A stretch of 64,000 nt of DNA from Ilyonectria destructans (GCA_020740775.1 JAHEWK010000011.1:1736001-1800000), one strand, 5' to 3'; shown: positions 1 to 11,994, counted from the stretch's first letter. Made by a program: numbers and translations. The notes: a model not told the origin generated them from the letters alone.

Positions 1-136
1 CAAGGCCGCTGCCGACCTTGTCCACCAGCTCAAGGGCGAGGTTGCTGGCTACATGTTCATCCTCGAGATTCCGGGTCTGGACGGACGCGAGAAGCTCGGC
101 GACGTCCCTGCGACCATTCTCCTAGAAGACGCCTAG
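1..136 (+). CDS. APT1: Adenine phosphoribosyltransferase, C-terminal end (partial)
   Basis: The first complete codon is at position 2 and the frame runs to a TAG at 134-136, giving 44 residues that include GEVAGYMFILEIPGLDGREKL. An 'LxGREKL' segment after a hydrophobic strand is the usual C-terminal end of eukaryotic adenine phosphoribosyltransferases, which salvage adenine to AMP with PRPP in the cytosol. The PRPP-binding loop and the rest of the protein lie outside the window, so the call rests on the tail alone. Another type I phosphoribosyltransferase is the alternative. Confidence 0.65.
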   Translation, partial: KAAADLVHQLKGEVAGYMFILEIPGLDGREKLGDVPATILLEDA

Positions 137-817
137 TCGACCGACGTCCCTCCCCGACCTCTTTCGCTCCATCCTCACTCAAAACCCAACCGATTCCGGG
201 CTACAGAGCACCGTCGACGAATTCTGACCATATGTCATACAGCAAGCGACACAGGCACGGGGGACCTGCTAGACTTTCAGCATCTTTGTAATCTGTCTTG
301 CCTTTTCATCTCTGCGCCGAGGCTCTCTGGCCCCGTTTTTCTCTCGCGAATCATCTTCTCCTATCCGTCGACATCTTTGCACCGACTGGCGTTTTTCTTG
401 GATGGTCCTTTTCTACTAAATATCAAAAGTCTTTCCGGGTCCGCGCATAGCTATAGAAGGAGGGTTTGGAGGGTTCGTTGCTATAACCATAAAGATCTCA
501 ACATATAATTACGTTTCTCATGGTCCTATTGCCCCTCTTTGCTTTCGCAAGCTTCGCGGTCGCAGCTTTTGCACGTCTAATATGATCGCTAAATAGTATT
601 GTCCATTTTGATGGCAAGAATATGTACATGGCTGAGAATTCACTATTCAATGCAAGGAGCGGACGGCTATTTCGACCGTATTCTCACTCACTCCAAGCGT
701 TCGATGTACTAATATAACAGGTAGTTGGCGCTTCTGCGGCTCCGCGACACGAAACATGCAAGACACAAAACTCCGAGACATGCATGAGGTACCCGGACGG
801 ACGAGTCTAGGCACCGG
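137..817. other. Convergent intergenic spacer
   Basis: This spacer lies between the 3' ends of the adenine phosphoribosyltransferase gene and the GH47 gene. It is pyrimidine-rich just after the stop, then AT-richer around 480-640, as expected of 3' UTRs. I see no gene. Confidence 0.6.
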
Positions 818-3800
818 TTACAAAACAATAGCGTTCTCAACGAACAGTCCCTGGCTTTCAATCCTATACTTCCTACGCATCCCCACGCCCTTGGCCCCGC
901 CGAATCGCGCATAATCTCCCTTATTTGTGCGCATTAGAACTAGGGGCAAGCCGTTGAATCGCTTCATTCCACTGGGCGTCAGTTGCGCATCAGCCAGTAG
1001 CGGCCTTATCATGTCGTCACCTTCTTCCTCATTATCTGGGCCTTCGTCAATGACAATGACGAGCTGTAGAGAGCTTGGGTTTGGAGAGAAACTGGGGATG
1101 CGCTCTAGCTTCTGGTTAAAGGAGCAGCCGCCGCGGCGCATGACGATGACCTGGTGTTCTCGTGGTACGGCGTCGGGCAGCTGTGCGTCACAGGCATGCC
1201 CGGCGAGGTAGACGGTTGTCCAAGGGAAGTTGGCAAGCGGGTTCTTGGCACTGTAGGTAGGCGAGCCGATGATTGGAGTGTCAGGGATGGAGGGGAGGGG
1301 GAACGCGCCGAGGCCGGTGGCTGTGTAGGCGGACCAACGGAGGATGGTGGGGCCGGGCCCGTCCGTCTCCGACTCCGGGACCTCCGTGTATGCGGGTTCA
1401 AAGACGGAGGTCATGGCCCGGAGAAGGGACTTGAAAAGCGACTCAGAGGGATTAGGCATGGGGTCGATTTCGGCCCCAGCCTTGATAGATGATGCATTGA
1501 CGCCGTCCGCTGGTAATGGCATACTGGCATTGTGCTTTTGAGGGATGTCCATGATGAGATCAATTTCCACCAGGTCCTTACGCCGGATGCAGGAAAATGC
1601 TTCGTCTTTCATATGGCGAACATGTTCGGCATGAAAGAAGACGGTTTCGTGGCGCCCAAGCTGTGTCGTGCCCGCGTGAGTAATCCTCCACGCCTCATCC
1701 CCGAACTCTTCATCATACTGCCGTTCCAACTGGAATCGCATGCCCTGTAAGCTCTTGACTGTCGGGCCCTTGTGAGAGTTCCACACGAGTGAGGACCCAA
1801 AGCGCGTTACTAGCGTGCCGGAATTTTCACTGGCGGGGAACTCGATCCACGACTGTACGCGTTCCACAGGCACTGCGCAAGTGCCGTTGTGCGGAAGCAT
1901 GGTTGGGGGGAGTGTCCACGGGAAGAGGGTATAGTTGGTCTTGGCCCTGTACCGAGTCACCCGTCCCTTCTCCTTGTCGTCAACTTCAATAGTCTCAACT
2001 GGGCCATGAAGGTTGGGAGTGTTGTGTAGGTCTGTGAAGCGGGCGACGTGGAATAGGTCTCGTCGGGCGGCGGTTGCTGAGCCAAAGATCGGATCGGCGA
2101 CGGGAAACACGGGACATGAGTTGGTAAAGCTCTCGTCGTAATATTGGTACACGGCGACGGCTGCTTTCGTCGAAGGAGGCGCGTTGCTCGATCTCGATCT
2201 AGCTTTTTTCGGAATGAGGAGGGGATGCCCCTCTGTCGTGAAGACGTATGCCGCATCGATGTTGTTCAGAGGGTGGTCTGGGTCGAACAGCAGGTACATA
2301 TACTTTGCCGTCTCTCCGAGGAAGAAACTCTCCATGCGATCTGACTTTTCTCCTGTCCGGACATCTTGCAAGCCAGCCCACCCACAAGGGGTGTAGCATC
2401 GCCGCTTGATATCTCTGAGGACCATTTCGCCAACATATAGGTACCAGGGGTCTTTTGTAGCACGGTAAATGTGATATGTCGACTCGATAAACTCGGGACG
2501 ACCCGGCCACCAGCCAAGGCCCCCGTCGATGGTGTTCTCACGAACTGACCATCGTTCTGGCAGACCCGCATAGCGTGTCCAAAGAGCGGTATAAACGAGG
2601 TTTGCTTCGATGGCTTCATCAAGCTCGCCTGCCAAGGCTAAAAGACCTGGGTAGAAAGCACCCAGGCTGTCAATCCACATTGTGTATGGTTGACCAGTAG
2701 CACGGTGTCCGTTTGAGTAGTATGGGTAATGGCTTCTGTCGGTGTAGAGATATCTCTTGACAGAGGCATGGGCCTGGTGCCATGCTTCCAGAAATGCGTC
2801 TGATGAATGCAATGCGCTTGGTAAAGGGGGATGAAGAGAATTGGGATCCAGCCACTTTGTGCTGCTCTCCCTCTGAGACGTCGACACATTTGGCATATCG
2901 TTTCCAGAGAGCAGAATATGGCTTTTCAGGGCGTATTCGAAGAAACTGTCCATGCCTGCACCAATCCCAGAGTGCGGACCAATCCATGACCCACGCTCCG
3001 CATCGATGCCGTTTCCGATCAAACCAATCTCACTTCGCCGGCCCCAGACTTCCCAGAAGGCCCGCTTAGCCGCTTGCTCGAAGCGAGGGTCGCCGGACAG
3101 TCGGCTGAGGACGGTAAACTCGAGAGTGAGGCTGCCGGCGCCAGCGCTGCACGTCTCTGTGACCTCCTGGACTTCGGGAAGGTCCTCTTCGCCCATCACA
3201 CGGTGGAGGGGCGAGTTGGTGTAGAATGGGATTCCGTGCCGGAGGTTGACGCGGGGGTACGGGATGCCTGTGTCGGTGTAGAATGCAGGGAGAATCCTTT
3301 GGCCGAGGTCCAGCGCAAGTCTCAGCAACTGTCCATCGTACTTGAAGCCATTGGGCCAGTGTATAGGGGCCAGTTCCAGAGGATCGCTGCTAGGGGGCCC
3401 TTCTGTTCGAGCATCGTATCCAGTAATTGGTAGCTCTCCGACAGCGAATAGATGTGCGCTGAGAAGCCCGCCGACTCCCCGGATCACCGTTTCAAAGACC
3501 TGAACCTTGCTGTCGAGATCGAAACCAAACGCCCGACGTCCAAGACCAGAGGGTCCTGGCCGGCCGTCTCCGTAGTATTCCACAAACTGGGCCACTCCAT
3601 GCTGAAAGTCGCTCAGCGCCTGGGGTCCGGTATATCCATCTTGGGGTCCTCCAGCAAGGATGGCAAGTGTTGACAGGCTATCGATGAGGGTTAGGGAGTA
3701 ATTCCCTAGGACGTCGTTCAGTCCAATATGGCCGGGGTTGTTTCGATCTCGGGTCAGAGGGGCGCACTTTAAGGGTCGCAGCTGTTCACAGATGAAATTA

Positions 3801-4005
3801 GCAAATTGTCATGATGCATTGGTTAACGGAATGGGGCGCGGCGAACCTCGTCATCTGGGAACGCATGCTTCATGTAGTTGCTATACCCATGATAGAACAT
3901 GTCCACCGTTTCCTGGCGCAGCCGCTGCAGGCGGTCTTGCCGCATCGCGTGTGTCGTCCATGGCAGCAGAGCGCATATTAGCAGCAAGGGGGAAACCAGC
4001 AACAT
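818..4005 (-). CDS. MNL1: ER degradation-enhancing alpha-mannosidase-like protein (GH47 + PA domain)
   Basis: Two exons are read: 4005-3847 and 3781-818, joined by a 65 bp intron (donor GTTCGC, weak; acceptor AACAG). The protein is 1040 aa. Residues 1-20 form a signal peptide (MLLVSPLLLICALLPWTTHA). The GH47 fold begins at MFYHGYSNYMKHAFPDDE, joined across the intron to LRPLKC, and continues with GHIGLNDVLGNYSLTLIDSL, a GAGSLTLEF segment and a YTPCGWAG segment to about residue 500. A protease-associated (PA) domain with RRGGCSFNQKLE lies near the C-terminus, as in EDEM3-type proteins. Family knowledge: EDEM/Mnl1 trims mannose on misfolded ER glycoproteins to mark them for ERAD. No ER-retention tetrapeptide is seen at the C-terminus. 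The splice choice restores the conserved DDEL-RPL-C segment exactly. Confidence 0.9.
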
Positions 4006-4757
4006 TATGTTCGTTGCCTCATAGGGACAGAGCCCGGAGGACTGTGGCCAATGTGCTGCGGCACTGTGCAGCGGCCGGCTTCATCGGGGACGGAGGTGCA
4101 GGAAGGCGGGCGCGAAGGGTCACATGTAGGTGAGGCAGAAGCACGGCTTGAATTGGGCTGCGCAAAAGGCGCCTGCCGTGGGGTCGCGGAATCGTGAGGA
4201 AGACAGCAGCAGGTTGCTCTCTATGATGATGATCTCGAGATGCCATGTGTCGGGGTCGACGGTCCCGGTTCCTGACTGGCCCACTGGGGTCACGTGATCA
4301 AAAGCGGCCAGCATCCCGGCTCCGGGCAGGTACCCACCAGAAAGTCACCGTTCGTGAACCTCCTCGCACCTTCACAACCTGCTCGTCCGTCCGCGGTTCC
4401 CTCTATGTACTTGACGAAGCTGCGCGCGACTCCCGCATTGCATCATAAGCGCCCCTTTCACCTCCCTGCTCGCTGGCCGACCAATAGCGCAATTGCCGAC
4501 CGTGGCTCCCCTAAGCTTACACTTGGTTGCCGATCACAACCTCACCTTGCAACCTCGCACTTGCAGCTTCCGTCCGATGGATATCTCTCGATATGCAGTG
4601 GGTGCAGAGGATATTGACGCATTATCCACGTATCAAGTTACTAATTTCTTCCGCCTGCACAAATCTATCACCAAGGATGAGTGCGACCGCGCTGGTGCAA
4701 AAGTTCATCATAATCACTCCAACCAAGAGGTCGTTCAATACAACACCCGTGGGGCCA
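4006..4757. other. Spacer: GH47 promoter and 3' side of the Zn2Cys6 gene
   Basis: Both flanking genes are on the minus strand, so this holds the upstream region of the GH47 gene and the 3' flank of the regulator. Short plus-strand ORFs here have no recognisable domain and are not called. Confidence 0.5.
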
Positions 4758-6038
4758 CTATCCCGTTGCTTCTTCAATGTTGGTCGTCTTTGCGGCCCAG
4801 CGATCTATCTGCTCTGGCGGCAGCACGATAGACAGAACCTGGTTCATGAAAGAATCTATCTCCGCGGGTTCTGTCTCTTTCATGATCTCAACCGCACTGG
4901 CACTCTGAATGAACAGTGGGCTTTGCTTCCGTAACTGTTGCACCCACCGCCAGGCATTCGGTGCCTCCCACAAACCTTGGCGGGAAGTGAACATGAGAAA
5001 GCCAAGACATCCGGTTAAGCCGTCCCTCTTACTTTTGTAAATACTAGTAGTAGATGCCACGATCATCCAGGTTCGACGCAAGCTTTCCGAAAGCATCCAC
5101 GCTCGCCAAATCGCGGACTCCAATTCTCCATCGCCTGGCCGTAGCAGCCCCAACTCCTCGTAGAGTCGCGGAGCCTCTGCGATGGCAGACTCTCGCATTT
5201 GAAGACACCACTGGTACAGAGTGTCAAGAGAATTCTCTGCTAAGGCGCACTGTCGGGGACATCCATCGAAGAGACGGATAAGCGTGTACACCAGCAATGC
5301 CTGAGTGCGGGCTAGGTGTGCTTTTGTATCGAGTGTTTCGAGCCCTTCAAGCAGGATAGACTGCTGGTAGAGTCTCTCTGAACGATTTTCGAGGATGTGG
5401 AGTACCATGTCCTCCGTTTCTTCAGTCTTAGCTAGGTATGTAACGAGCGTCGTATATGCATCCTCTAGACAGGGTGGCAAGCTGGGCTGGTAGAGATGTC
5501 GATGGAGGAAGGCATTGTGACCGTGTGTTGCCCAATCTTGAAGCCAGACCTGGAGCCCCTTGGCAAAGCTCTTGAACAAGGAGGGCGGAGATGCCGGCGT
5601 GGTTACAAAGCCATGCTTGATGTCCAACGATCCAGGAGCGAGGAACCAAGACAGTCCAGGCTCAGCGTAATGGATGGTTACCCTCGATGCCAAACTCTGG
5701 CGTTCAATGTTATAACGCATCATATCGGGTGCAACGGAAAATCGAGACACACCACTGCCGTTTTGCCGAGTGTGAGCCGCGAATAAGGGTTCATTCAAAA
5801 CTGACCCTTCTGGATCATGAGGAAGAGACCGTAATTGGCAGCGTTGATTGACCTCGGATACTGGGAGGCGCGGCGCTAACGCTGTATTCGCACCTCGTCG
5901 AGGGCCTCTAGGATACAGGCACTCCATCATCCGATCTGCACAGCGGCTGCATTGCGGAATCCGTCTATCACATGCTCGCTTGGCCTTTGTGCACGCCCTG
6001 CATGCGTTTTGGCGAGTTGCCGAGCGCGAGGGAGTCAT
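4758..6038 (-). CDS. Zn2Cys6 transcription factor (426 aa)
   Basis: This is a single-exon ORF. I take the first true ATG at 6038; the frame stays open four codons further to a TTG at 6050. The binuclear cluster sits at the extreme N-terminus: C13-x2-C16-x6-C23-x6-C30-x2-C33-x6-C40 (CRACTKAKRACDRR...), with a basic stretch PRGPRRG after it. The rest is helical with no clear fungal_trans (MHR) signature that I can place, and the total length is short for the class. Such proteins are nuclear activators or repressors, often of an adjacent pathway. It is divergent from the dehydrogenase at 6547 with a 508 bp shared promoter, so that gene is its likeliest target (inference). Confidence 0.85.
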   Translation of the reverse strand: MTPSRSATRQNACRACTKAKRACDRRIPQCSRCADRMMECLYPRGPRRGANTALAPRLPVSEVNQRCQLRSLPHDPEGSVLNEPLFAAHTRQNGSGVSRFSVAPDMMRYNIERQSLASRVTIHYAEPGLSWFLAPGSLDIKHGFVTTPASPPSLFKSFAKGLQVWLQDWATHGHNAFLHRHLYQPSLPPCLEDAYTTLVTYLAKTEETEDMVLHILENRSERLYQQSILLEGLETLDTKAHLARTQALLVYTLIRLFDGCPRQCALAENSLDTLYQWCLQMRESAIAEAPRLYEELGLLRPGDGELESAIWRAWMLSESLRRTWMIVASTTSIYKSKRDGLTGCLGFLMFTSRQGLWEAPNAWRWVQQLRKQSPLFIQSASAVEIMKETEPAEIDSFMNQVLSIVLPPEQIDRWAAKTTNIEEATG

Positions 6039-6546
6039 ACTTGATGGCAATATGCTGCGGGGCTTAATTCCACAGCGTTAGTGAAAGAGAGTCCAAGAGG
6101 CCGTGAATGTGTAATGACTCAAGGAGGTGGTTGGTCCGGCGCGGAAGCATCCAATCGTCCCACGATTCGTCATCCAGGCTGCACCGTGGTGCGGACAAGC
6201 GGCGGAAAACCGACCAATCACAGACTATGTTTGCTCTGTGTCGGGAATCGGAAATCCGCAACCCCAGCAACTCCGTACTCTTTCGGGCAGCGCACGAATG
6301 AGGTCCATTGGAATACCGGACTAGTTGTTACATAGATACTATTCACGAGACACATTATACAAAAATAAATCTCCAAAGGTATCGTAAGACAAATTCGGCC
6401 GCCATGACCAACGAGATCCTGGGACCTCCGGCCGAACTCGTAGGTATAAGAAGGACTCTGGGGCCCAGATTCGAGACGTTCGAAGTTGTTTGTATTCAGA
6501 TCACACAATTCGGCATAGGAGCAGTTTCTTCACATCGCTGGTAAAA
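6039..6546. promoter_or_regulatory. Divergent promoter between Zn2Cys6 regulator and SDR
   Basis: This is the shared 508 bp upstream region of two head-to-head genes. It contains a CGG-N4-CCG inverted half-site pair and an adjacent CCAAT box (6203-6218). The promoter role is inferred from gene orientation. Confidence 0.5.
6203..6218. promoter_or_regulatory. Candidate Zn2Cys6 site CGG-AAAA-CCG with adjacent CCAAT
   Basis: CGG at 6203-6205 and CCG at 6210-6212 form inverted triplets spaced by AAAA. A CCAAT pentamer follows at 6214-6218. Inverted CGG triplets are the usual half-sites of Zn2Cys6 dimers, but a 10 bp site can occur by chance. Confidence 0.35.
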
Positions 6547-7580
6547 ATGACCTCCTTACGAGTGAATCCCCTTGCCCTCGCGCACAAAGACACCTACGCG
6601 GCCATTTCGTCCAGGCGCCCCGAACTTTCCCAGGCTGGAAGAACAGTTCTCGTCACAGGGGGCGGTATGGGTGTTGGATATGCCATCGCGAACAGCTTCG
6701 CCCAAGCTGGTGCCTCGATTATTGTCCTAGTCGGTCGTCGCGAGCAGCTTTTGATCTCTGCCGCCGAGACCCTAAAGGCCGACCACGCAACAGCAAACTC
6801 CAGCCTAAAGGTTCACACACACACCGTCGATGTGACCGACACCAAAAGCACTGCTAGTCTTTGGGGGTGGCTAGCTGACAATGGTATCGTGATTGACGTT
6901 CTCATCTTGAATGCGGGCCGACAGTCCCCCCTCAAGACAATGTTGGAGCTCGGCCTCGAAGAGGTGTGGGAATTCTACAAGGTGAACGTCTATGGGCATA
7001 TGGACTTTTCCGAACGCTTCCACAATCAGGACAGAAAAGGCTCCACAGGGTCAGCGGTAAGAATTAAAACCTTGCCTGTATCTACTCTTCCGTGTGTGCT
7101 GACATCACCGTCCTCATACAGGTTCTAATCAACGTCTCGACTGCCGGTTCCTGGGACTTAGTATCGTGCGGTCCGGTACCCGTCTATTCTCTAACTAAGA
7201 ATGCTGGAACCATGCTGTTGCAGCAGATTGCTCAAAATGTTGAACCCGAGAAGCTGCGTATCGTAAGCTATCATCCAGGCCTCATCAAAACCGATACAAC
7301 CAAAGATTTGGAGAAATATTTTCCTGGAGGCGTCCCATGGGATACACGTAAGTACAGTCACCAATTTTATGTGCCGGTGATCTTTATACTAACATTGGCT
7401 TCAGCTGAACTTGCGGGTGACTTCGCTGTTTGGCTTACATCTCCGGATGCTGCTTTCTTGCACGGACGCTTTGTTCAGGCCGCTTGGGACGTCGATGAAC
7501 TGCGCAGCGGCAAAATGAGAGAAAAGATCGACAACGATCCTTATCTTCTCAAGGTCGGCATTCTAGGTTTTCATCCTTGA
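6547..7580 (+). CDS. Short-chain dehydrogenase/reductase (303 aa)
   Basis: Three exons: 6547-7056, 7122-7347 and 7405-7580. Both introns are canonical (GTAAGA...ACAG; GTAAGT...ACTAAC...TTCAG). The Rossmann motif TGGGMGVG is at residues 37-44, followed by an LNAG motif. The catalytic YSLTK (Y192, K196) lies after NVSTAGSW, whose S176 or S180 is the probable catalytic serine. Classical SDRs carry out NAD(P)(H)-linked oxidation or reduction of alcohols and ketones; the substrate cannot be read from sequence. I prefer the ATG at 6547 because the SDR fold begins shortly after it. The second intron (57 bp) has no in-frame stop, so retention would insert 19 residues without truncation. It is paired divergently with the Zn2Cys6 gene. 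Confidence 0.9.
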
Positions 7581-8166
7581 CAATGGACAAGAGGGATCTT
7601 CATATGGTAATAAATATGACACGTGGTGGATTTGTTTGCAACATACATAAATTGAAACATTTTTATGCTCATTGCTAGATCGAAAATTTGTGCTGTAGTG
7701 CGATTTGCAGAAAAGTCCAACCCACTTTGTGATGCTTCATTTTGCTACATGATGTCTTCGGTGACCCAAAGTGGTGCTCATCGTGAAGCTTTCTCACATT
7801 GTGGCCTTGTAGGCTTTTCAAAACTCATATGATACCAATCGCTGTAGCTAACCTTCCAATTAAAGCTAATAAAGTGTCTTCGATTCAAATTGGCAACGTC
7901 CAAACCCTCCCGTAATACCCAAGTCTGCCCTTGAGAGGTAAGCTTCACGAGCTGCTACCGCCATACAGCATTTTCTCATGCTCAGTAACGAGCCAATTTT
8001 GTGACACAACATCCCAGTTGCTAAGATCTTGACGGGTCAGATCCGCTCGAAACCATCGGCGTCGGGGTTCATCCATGGTGAAGAATAGTGGGGAGGAGAG
8101 AAGGCTAGTGTATTCCTAGCCCCATCTTCAGTCTGTAAAGTAGTTGAGTGTTAGCAAGAATACAAC

Positions 8167-8220
8167 GCGGCGCAACCGATTACGTTTAAGAGAGAACCCA
8201 TGACTTCGGGGTTGCGCCGC
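8167..8220. repeat. Perfect 11 bp inverted repeat, 32 nt loop
   Basis: GCGGCGCAACC at 8167-8177 is exactly reversed as GGTTGCGCCGC at 8210-8220, so a transcript of either strand could form a GC-rich stem. It is 590 bp past the dehydrogenase stop. It is not a tRNA: there is no cloverleaf or B-box. Confidence 0.6.
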
Positions 8221-9737
8221 AGGTACCGCTGCTTCTAGTGCGTTATTGGTTCATAGGGCAGTGCGCGAAAGACAAATTGTATAGATGGAAGCAACGATAA
8301 AAGTGCCTATATTACATTGGCAAAAGGCAATTAAGCAAGGAAAGTAAGAGAGAATGGTTGAAAAAACGTGGAGCAAAAGTTGGGATGGAGTTGAGAGACC
8401 ATGTCAAAACGTCGTGGCAGACAAAGATCAAACCTCCTCTCTCGGCGTGAATAAAATGCAACTCACCGGTCTGGCATAACTCATAGCCACGAATGTGGCA
8501 ACAAAAAGTCCCTTTTCCATGATGGGATGTCCAGTTCTCTTGCATACCGTCTTACCCAAAGGGCTCGGTATGATGTAATGAGCACGTCGGACGTGGTCAG
8601 GTGAATAGAATGCATCTGATATAATTTTGCAGAACTCCAGTACTGTGCTGAGTTGCTGATTATACTTCTGCTATTGTACGTGTTTAGACTTGGAACTAAT
8701 TTCTTGCTTGGTCCGGCGGTTCGCAACAAGACGACAAGTCTTATGTTCTCTCGGCAGAGATAACGCGACCCATACCCACACTCTCTCTTTCGTTACTCCT
8801 TCGAGATTGAGTCGCATGTCAATCATCCGAGTTCCACTGAGGTGACTTCCACTTCATCATTCTGCTTAGACTCGGGCCATTATCTCAGCTACCTTTGAGA
8901 CGCGGTACAGAACGGCGGCTTCGAACATCAAGTAAGTGTTAGGTACTCGTGTGCTCTGCGCTCAAGGTGGAGCGCTAGACTCTCGGACCTCTTGCCCAAA
9001 TCAAGATGCTAATACAAGTGCACATAAAGGGCTGGCGCCAAGTCTCAACTGGTTCCTTGAACCTGCACCTTGCAAGCGTGGCGCTCCACGGCAAGTGGGA
9101 TCGCGTGGGTGAGCCCGTGTGGCTGGTAACCATGTGGCTAGTGGCGGCCTTGCCACATCCGGCGCAACCTTACGTGGAGAGTTAAGGTATGGGGCTGAGA
9201 GGTCTGCCTCGATTACACACATTGTAGTAAGCTTCAACATGATGATACCTGGCATTATTGGCCTTAAGACCGATGGCTGCAGGGGAAAATCCAGAGTGCC
9301 GCCTTGACCGGGTGAGGCGGTGCCTTGTCCGAATTCTCCGGACTCTCCGGAAAGATTTGCTGCCCAGGACTGTATTCTTCCCTCGTGGGCTTGGGACATG
9401 CACCGGCCTCGGTCCCCGGACAAAGGTTGTTCTGTGGTCGAAGCTCGAAGCGACAGCCTAATTTACAAATCCATGATGTGCAACGTCCATTGTCGGCACT
9501 AACCAGCTCGCCCGAGCCCCTTGTCGTTGTCAAGCGTCCCTGGGCGGTCTCAGTCGACAAAAAAGTCCCCGAAAGAACAGTGGTCGAGTCGACGTGACAG
9601 GGAAGCGAATGATCAAGGTGCGAACGGTGCGTTGCATCCCCGGCGCTAGTACGAAGCTGTACGGAGTAATTTAAGTACCTACTTGCACAGCGCTTCCAGG
9701 GCGAACAACCCGCAGGCAACGTGCCGTTCGCGTCACT

Positions 9738-9760
9738 CAACTAACAACTAACAACTAACA
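9738..9760. repeat. Tandem repeat, 7 bp unit CAACTAA x3
   Basis: Three exact copies of CAACTAA plus two bases, inside the gene-free tract. Confidence 0.7.
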
Positions 9761-11670
9761 GTACGCGCCGCGCCAAATCAGGCTTGTTCCATTGCATCCG
9801 AATGCGACGCCGTGTTGGCCATCGCGTTCTCGACTCAAGCGCACATCTAAGCGCGAACCCCCAACGATCGCCGTGTTCCTGTCGCTCTCATCACACGCGC
9901 GGCGGTTCCCCTCGAGCGTCTCCTGCGTGGTGTTGTGCCCCGGAGCCGCCCGCGCCCGCGCCCGCATGGGGGACCGGGGAGGGGGGTGGCATCTTCCCTC
10001 GCACGGATGCAGCTGATTCTGATGGACAGGGTACCAATACATACTCCTACATAGTACATGTCGTTCGAACTTTGCACTCGGCACAGCGTCGCCTGGGTCG
10101 GACCAGGTCCCACTGAAGGCTCCATCGAAGATCCTCTGATGATCTCCACAGGACAAGCACACAAGCAACGACGACAAGCCACGCGGTGCGGAGCCCGGTG
10201 GGTGGGAGTAGCTCCGAGTACACACCATCACGCCTGTTGTGGATGTGCAAGTGTTCAGCTTGCGTCGTTCAGTCAACCGCATTTTGCATTGTTTTCCACC
10301 ACTATCTTTAACCGATCTAAAATAGTCAGAGTCGCGGCGTCGAACTAAAAGCGGGTGATGTCACCGTCCGCCGAGTTACAAGCCATAAGGTACCCAGCTG
10401 CCAATCATGATGGTCAGTGGTGAATTGCGATCAAGTCTGACACACGGCCCCGGATTACTGAGACCACTATTATGTCACCTGCCAGCTGGCATCCGAGTCT
10501 ATTCGAAAATCATCTTGACCACCCCCAGCAAAGTCTCCATCACCTCTAACTAGGCGTCGGCTGTTGCGGCAGTGGTAGCCTTATCGACTTGATTCCATTC
10601 CCAACCTTGCATTGCCCTTCCTGGAAAATACCTGCCATTCATTACCTGTTACTATCGTCTTTTTATGCCAAACTGCCAAGTGATTCTCAAACTGAAAATC
10701 GCCGACATCCTGGCGGAAGCTTCCCTCCCGTATCGCCAGGACAGGATGGATTTCAACGGTGGAATAAAATGATAGCAGCTGACCGCCACCATTCAGATGC
10801 CCTCCCTATTTGCGGGGCCTTACTTTTACGTAGTCGGACCTACAACTGGTGTTCTATGCGCACGCCTCAGCGTCTTATTCGGTCGGGGAGACCCCTCCCT
10901 CAGCATTATACCACACTAACTCCAATGCCGTGGTGTGGTCGATGACGCAGCGGCAGCAATAAGTGACGCCAATCAGGGAAAACGTGCCGGAGCGTTGAGG
11001 CGCTTCATTGTCAAGGTGCTGGCGGCGGTCTTGGCGCGCCAGTCTCAGAGACGATGCCCAATGCTATTGCCACACTCGGGGACCAAGATTGCCTCCATCG
11101 GCATGGCCGAGTTGTTGATGGCCCGAGTTGAGCGGCACAATGCTACTCGCTCGACTAAGGACTCAGCTGGCCGGAGTCCGAACCCGTCGAACGAACTATC
11201 CAGCACTAACCCCATGCCCCGCGTGCCTCGGGCCTCCGCGTCATGTGGCACTGCATCGGCTCCTGATCTCCGCATGTCTACTTGTACGGGTAGGGCTGAG
11301 TGTCGCTGCGGCGTGGTGTCTGACTGTGGCTGGTGTCAGTCGCAAAAGCAACTACGGTCTTAGATGGCTCTTCCAACGACACGTCTACCTCGAAACTTGG
11401 GATTGTCGGTCCAAAAGCGCACAGTTTGGCCTCGCGGCCGCCCAAAAAACTTGTTCGCTTCGGAATTCCGAAGTCGGTAAACACGCCGAGCTCATTTGCC
11501 GAAAAGATTCCCACTCTGACCCGGTGGTTTGGTTGTCCTACTTTCCCCTGCCCACATAGGTCGTCAATGATACGACCACAAGCTGCATTGCAATGAAACC
11601 TACGTGGGCGTGGCGCAGCGGAATTTCAGCACCAGAAATGCTGTGGCAGCATGGCACCAGGGCCGTTCAG

Positions 11671-11710
11671 GGTTAATCAAGACTAATTAGGACTAATCAG
11701 GACTAATCAG
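11671..11710. repeat. Tandem repeat, 10 bp unit GACTAATCAG x4
   Basis: Two exact and two diverged copies of GACTAATCAG lie head to tail. Confidence 0.7.
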
Positions 11711-11923
11711 GGCGGCAGTTCTGCCCACTCCGGACCTCCGGGGATGGCTGGCGACATACGCTGGCGCTGGCGCGGGCGTGGCCACGAGCCTTCTACACGC
11801 CTCTTTCTATACGCCTCCTTCTCTAGGGCTAGCTTGTGCAGTGGTGGCTTCCCTCCGCATTTGAGGGAACAATCGACGGTCTATTGTGAGACCATCTCGT
11901 CAGTCTTCAGTCTAGCCGGCCCC

Positions 11924-11927
11924 CACA

Positions 11928-11971
<44 letters not shown>

Positions 11972-11994
11972 CACACACGCACACACACGCACAG
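11924..11994. repeat. Microsatellite (CACG)n grading into (CA)n
   Basis: About 70 bp of CACG units, ending in mixed CACACACG units. It creates a long run of Thr-His-Ala-Arg codons in a plus-strand ORF, which is therefore not credible as a gene. Confidence 0.9.

Noticed and set aside
6039..6050. Longer N-terminus of the Zn2Cys6 gene from 6050
   Set aside because: The codon at 6050 is TTG; the first ATG is at 6038.
9755..10282. 175-codon minus-strand ORF
   Set aside because: Arg/Cys/Ser-rich random composition, no domain, no supporting splice structure.
11924..11994. Thr-His-Ala-Arg repeat protein
   Set aside because: It is simply the translation of a CACG microsatellite.
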